Source: JANWJE01 sp044326545
GTDB taxonomy: Bacteria > Chlamydiota > Chlamydiia > Chlamydiales > Parachlamydiaceae
Reading direction: 5' to 3'
Length of the DNA stretch: 9,234 nt
Assembly: GCA_044326545.1 (NCBI GenBank)
Contig: JBIRBM010000050.1
Coordinates: 1 to 9,234, forward strand
A model generated the notes under the pieces. The model was not told where the DNA came from. It searched no databases and worked only from the letters and a program-made list of their open reading frames with translations. A program made the position numbers and the translations under genes. Every line of letters begins with the position of its first letter. Positions within the stretch are counted from its first letter, which is position 1. This document shows positions 6,773 to 9,234 of the stretch, in pieces.

Positions 6773-7666
6773 ATGTCTGAAGAAAAAATAGAGGTCATGA
6801 ATTGGCAAGAATGGAATCGACAAGGGTTGATTCCCGGACCTGAGGAAACTGAAGAAGAATTCAAAAAACGTGCAGTTTTTTGCTTAAACCTCAAAGAGCA
6901 ACTCAGAGAGTCGCTTCAAACTCCTCTGCCCTTTGAAGAGAACGAATCTCGCAGTGCCGGCATATTAGAAGATGCTCTGCCTCTAAGCGATAAGCTTTAC
7001 GGGATCAAACCTGAATGGGTGCCTCTCTTCTTTGGCAATCATCAGCTAGCACCTTGGCATGGAGGATGTGCATGGATTTTCCAACTTGATCAGACAACCC
7101 CTACCTCTGCTTTCTTGCAGTTAAGAGCGAATTTTCGCAATTCCCCTACTTTTTTAAACATTTACCATCGACGTGAATTGATTGCCCACGAATTAGCTCA
7201 TGTGGGTCGCATGCTCTATCAAGCCCCTCAATTTGAAGAGTTTTTTGCTTATCAATCGTCACCATCAAGCTGGCGTCGATGGTTCGGTCCTATTGTCCAA
7301 TCCTCAAAAGAGAGCTTTTTTTTCGTTCTTCTTTTAGCCCTTGTCATCTTAACCGATATTTCCCTATTTTCAATAGGGCCAGCGATTTTTTCTCTTCTCT
7401 TTGCCATTAAAATGTTACCTGTTGCCTTTATCCTCTTAGGAATCGGACGGCTCATCTATCGGCATCAACTGTTAAAATCGGTCTTAAGAAAACTTGAAAC
7501 CCTTCTTCCCACTGATGAAGCTCGCCATCTCCTTTACCGATTGCTCGATCACGAGATCAAACGATTCAGCAAGCTGCAACAAGAAGAGATCATCTCATTC
7601 ATCAAAAAAGGCGCTGATCTCTCCTTTCGATGGCGATTTTTAAAAGCAATTTATTTTACTCTTTAA
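6773..7666 (+). CDS. Membrane protein with HELAH zinc-metallopeptidase signature, family not recognised
   Basis: I do not recognise this family. The product has 297 residues. HELAH at 139-143 is an exact HExxH zinc-peptidase signature within RRELIAHELAHVGRM. E155 and E156 (QFEEFFAY) are candidates for the third zinc ligand, as in gluzincins. Two strongly hydrophobic segments follow at about 182-201 and 204-229. A charged, helix-rich C-terminal tail of ~68 residues comes after them. No signal peptide is seen: the N-terminal ~135 residues are acidic and soluble-looking. If the two segments form a hairpin, catalytic domain and tail lie on the same, probably cytoplasmic, side. The ATG at 6773 has CAGG 6 bases upstream. 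The gene is divergent from thyX and 163 bases before an MFS gene. Peptidase activity is inferred from the motif only. Confidence 0.85.
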   Translation: MSEEKIEVMNWQEWNRQGLIPGPEETEEEFKKRAVFCLNLKEQLRESLQTPLPFEENESRSAGILEDALPLSDKLYGIKPEWVPLFFGNHQLAPWHGGCAWIFQLDQTTPTSAFLQLRANFRNSPTFLNIYHRRELIAHELAHVGRMLYQAPQFEEFFAYQSSPSSWRRWFGPIVQSSKESFFFVLLLALVILTDISLFSIGPAIFSLLFAIKMLPVAFILLGIGRLIYRHQLLKSVLRKLETLLPTDEARHLLYRLLDHEIKRFSKLQQEEIISFIKKGADLSFRWRFLKAIYFTL

Positions 7667-7709
7667 GACGAAACACTAGAATTTAAATACAATCTTCAAG
7701 ACATTCTAA

Positions 7710-7739
7710 TTGTCGTAATTGCAATTATTTAGCTATAAT
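7710..7739 (+). promoter_or_regulatory. Strong sigma-70-like promoter for leader ORF and MFS gene
   Basis: TTGTCG (7710-7715, four of six consensus) and a perfect TATAAT (7734-7739) are separated by 18 bases. Transcription would start near 7746, giving an untranslated stretch of about 22 bases before the leader ORF and about 84 before the MFS start. This is the best promoter in the window. Confidence 0.6.
7716..7727. promoter_or_regulatory. 12-base palindrome in the promoter spacer, possible operator
   Basis: TAATTGCAATTA is a perfect palindrome starting immediately after the -35 box and lying wholly inside the spacer. A repressor bound there would block RNA polymerase. AT-rich DNA produces such palindromes by chance fairly often, so the position is the main evidence. 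Confidence 0.35.
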
Positions 7740-7767
7740 TCATTTTTAAATCACTTGAGTTTTTAAC

Positions 7768-7833
7768 ATGGACCGTTTACTCCTTCCACATCACACGATT
7801 CAATCAGTGAAAAACATCCATTGTTTATCATGA
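7768..7833 (+). CDS. 21-residue putative leader peptide coupled to the MFS gene
   Basis: An ATG at 7768 opens a 21-codon frame reading MDRLLLPHHTIQSVKNIHCL plus a final S. It ends in a TGA at 7831-7833, which overlaps the MFS ATG at 7830 as ATGA. TTGAG at 7755-7759 stands 8 bases before the leader ATG, whereas the MFS ATG has no clear Shine-Dalgarno of its own. That pattern suggests reinitiation from the leader. The peptide has two adjacent His and one Cys but no run of one amino acid typical of attenuation. It resembles nothing I know. A chance ORF remains possible. Confidence 0.4.
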   Translation: MDRLLLPHHTIQSVKNIHCLS

Positions 7834-9080
7834 CAATAAAATCGGAATTTCTAGACATTCATTTAGCCAAAACACGCATTGCTTATACCTGGACTCGTAT
7901 TTTGAATACCCCTTTTTGGGCACTTTACACTCTTTTACCCTTTATCCTGTGTAAAGATCTCCAAGCAACTCCATGGCAAATTGCATGCATTATTAGTTTA
8001 AAGCCGATCGTCTCCCTCTTTTCCCTTTATTGGAGCTCGCAGATTAAACGGCAGCGGGATCGTTTACTATCCAATATTGTATGGGCCGAAATCTTTGGCC
8101 ACCTCCCTTTTTTATTCGTCCCATGGATCAGCCACCCTTGGTTTTTTGTCTTTGCGTCTGCTGTTTATATGTTATTTCATCGAGGAGTGAATCCCGCTTG
8201 GATGGAAGTTCTTAAAGTTAATGTCCCAGAAGAGTCACGCAAAACTGTTTTCGCTTATGGATCTGCCTTCTATCATGTGGGAGGAGCAATTCTTGCAATT
8301 GGGATTGGATGGACATTAGACGACTACTTTCAAGCCTGGCGTTGGCTATTTCCCATCACGGCTCTGTGTTCTCTTGCTGCCATCGTTTTCCAGATAAACC
8401 TTCCGATTAAAGGAGCTCCTTTTCCAGAAATCAAAGAGAAAAGCTCATTTTCGTTCAAAGAAGAGGTGATTAAGCCTTGGAGGGAAGCGTTGGGCTTGAT
8501 GAAGCGGCGCCCCGACTTTAGCCGCTTCCAAATCGGTTTTATGCTTGGAGGAGGGGGGTTGATGTTATGGCAACCGGCACTTCCTCAATTTTTTTTCGAT
8601 ACGTTAATGCTAAATTATAAAGAGCTCACAATTGCAATGACCCTTTGCAAAAGCATCGGTTACACCCTCGCCCTTCCTCTTTGGACAAGGATGATGAATC
8701 GCATAGACATTTTTCTCTTTAGCGCAGCTGTTACAGCAATTGCAGCTCTTTTTCCTTTAGGATTAATGGCAGCTCAATCAAATGTGCTCTGGCTTTATGC
8801 CTCCTATTTTCTTTATGGTTTCATGCAAGCGGGAAGCGAGCTAAGCTGGAATTTATCAGGCCCTATCTTTTCTCGGCACGAAGAGAGCTCACTCTATTCA
8901 GGAGTCAATGTGGTATCGATCGGCTTTCGAGGCTGTTTTGCCCCCCCCCTTGGGAGCTATCTTTGCAATATGACGAGTGCAACAACCGCTCTACTCATGG
9001 GTGGGGGGTGTTGCCTGTTGGCAACTTGGCAAATGTATGCCAACCACCAAAAAGAGGAGCAAGAGTCCTTGATTTCCTAA
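7830..9080 (+). CDS. Major facilitator superfamily transporter, substrate unknown
   Basis: This is a 416-residue inner-membrane secondary transporter with twelve hydrophobic segments in a 6+6 arrangement. A charged central loop (about residues 190-230, with KEKSSFSFKEEVIKPWREA) separates the halves. The loop after segment 2, SQIKRQRDRLL, corresponds to the basic MFS motif between segments 2 and 3. I chose ATG at 7830 because it forms an ATGA overlap with the leader ORF. A TTG at 7821 would add three residues, but neither has a strong ribosome site. A C9 run at 8941-8949 lies at codons 371-374; one slipped base would replace the last segment. Two G6 runs occur at 8553-8558 and 9003-9008. No substrate signature is visible, and no obvious terminator follows. 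Confidence 0.9.
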   Translation: MTIKSEFLDIHLAKTRIAYTWTRILNTPFWALYTLLPFILCKDLQATPWQIACIISLKPIVSLFSLYWSSQIKRQRDRLLSNIVWAEIFGHLPFLFVPWISHPWFFVFASAVYMLFHRGVNPAWMEVLKVNVPEESRKTVFAYGSAFYHVGGAILAIGIGWTLDDYFQAWRWLFPITALCSLAAIVFQINLPIKGAPFPEIKEKSSFSFKEEVIKPWREALGLMKRRPDFSRFQIGFMLGGGGLMLWQPALPQFFFDTLMLNYKELTIAMTLCKSIGYTLALPLWTRMMNRIDIFLFSAAVTAIAALFPLGLMAAQSNVLWLYASYFLYGFMQAGSELSWNLSGPIFSRHEESSLYSGVNVVSIGFRGCFAPPLGSYLCNMTSATTALLMGGGCCLLATWQMYANHQKEEQESLIS

Positions 9081-9165
9081 AGAGTGTCTTCATAACTCAC
9101 CTTACGCAAAATCTGATTAGGGCTATTTTGACCTATTCTAAGCATCTTTTAGAAAGACTGCCTCA

Positions 9166-9185
9166 TCAATAGCTTAGGCTATTGA
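9166..9185. repeat. Eight-base inverted repeat (hairpin)
   Basis: TCAATAGC (9166-9173) and GCTATTGA (9178-9185) are exact inverted arms around a TTAG loop. No U-run follows on either strand, so a classical terminator is doubtful. It lies about 85 bases after the MFS stop and overlaps the stop of the leftward frame described next. Confidence 0.5.
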
Positions 9186-9234
9186 CTTCGACACCCTTCC
9201 TAAAATCTGCATAGGCTATATCAAAAATCCCTAA
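9166..9234 (-). CDS. Possible C-terminal fragment of a leftward gene cut by the window edge
   Basis: The - strand frame entering at 9234 reads LGIFDIAYADFRKGVEVNSL then SY and a TGA at 9168-9166. Twenty-two open codons at an edge are weak evidence. The composition looks protein-like, but I recognise no family. Chance is a real alternative. Confidence 0.15.
   Translation of the reverse strand, partial: LGIFDIAYADFRKGVEVNSLSY

Larger units (their letters stand above)
9081..9234. other. Repeat-bearing 3' flank at the window edge
   Basis: This stretch follows the MFS stop. Two imperfect direct copies sharing AAAATCTG-AT-AGG-CTAT occur at about 9107-9130 and 9202-9220. Between them lies the hairpin at 9166-9185, which repeats the TAGGCTAT core. 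A leftward frame is open from the right edge to a stop at 9166-9168. No terminator with a T-run was found. Confidence 0.45.

Noticed and set aside
7677..7708. TAGAAT/ATTCTA inverted repeat after the HELAH gene as a terminator
   Set aside because: The six-base A/T-rich arms with a 20-base loop and no T-run do not make a credible terminator.
8963..9172. 69-codon + ORF overlapping the end of the MFS gene
   Set aside because: It is mostly an alternative frame of the last MFS segment. It matters only as the frame that slippage at the C9 run might reach, not as a separate gene.
6465..9210. AAAATCTG octamer shared by several intergenic spots
   Set aside because: The same octamer also occurs inside tyrP (near 4253), so in AT-rich DNA its recurrence is not significant by itself.

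Overview
The window looks like a chromosomal stretch from a member of the phylum Chlamydiae, most likely one of the environmental (Parachlamydia/Waddlia/Simkania-like) lineages. This is an inference from three things. A TrpRS gene lies directly upstream of uvrB on the same strand, as I recall for trpS-uvrB in Chlamydia trachomatis. There is a TyrP-type aromatic amino acid permease, a family prominent in chlamydiae. And there is a long, two-domain ThyX rather than ThyA. Base composition is moderately AT-rich, start sites carry short Shine-Dalgarno signals, and no phage or plasmid genes are seen.

Layout. Positions 1-293 are non-coding as far as can be seen and rich in palindromes, ending in a perfect 40-base inverted repeat that probably terminates uvrB. 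From 294 to 6360 four genes are read leftwards. In transcription order they are thyX (with its own terminator), then tyrP, trpS and uvrB, spaced 33 and 2 bases apart and probably one transcript. Positions 6361-6772 are a 412-base divergent intergenic region with hairpins, a possible decayed insertion-sequence end and a promoter for the rightward genes. From 6773 two genes are read rightwards: an unrecognised membrane protein with an HELAH zinc-protease signature, and a 12-segment MFS transporter. The transporter is preceded by a strong sigma-70-like promoter, a 12-base palindrome and a 21-codon leader ORF that overlaps the transporter start as ATGA. The last 154 bases hold imperfect repeats, a hairpin and perhaps the 3' end of a leftward gene.

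How the genes work together. TyrP imports Trp/Tyr and TrpRS charges tRNA-Trp, so permease and synthetase form a logical supply-and-use pair for an intracellular bacterium. UvrB is the damage-verification subunit of nucleotide excision repair. ThyX makes dTMP with a flavin and folate. The two rightward genes have no known joint role.

The points most worth a second look are these: the reciprocal loss of active-site motifs between the two ThyX halves; the orphan HELAH membrane protein; the leader-ORF/operator arrangement before the MFS gene; a C9 tract inside that gene; and the 40-base perfect palindrome. No CRISPR array, tRNA, rRNA or intact mobile element was found.
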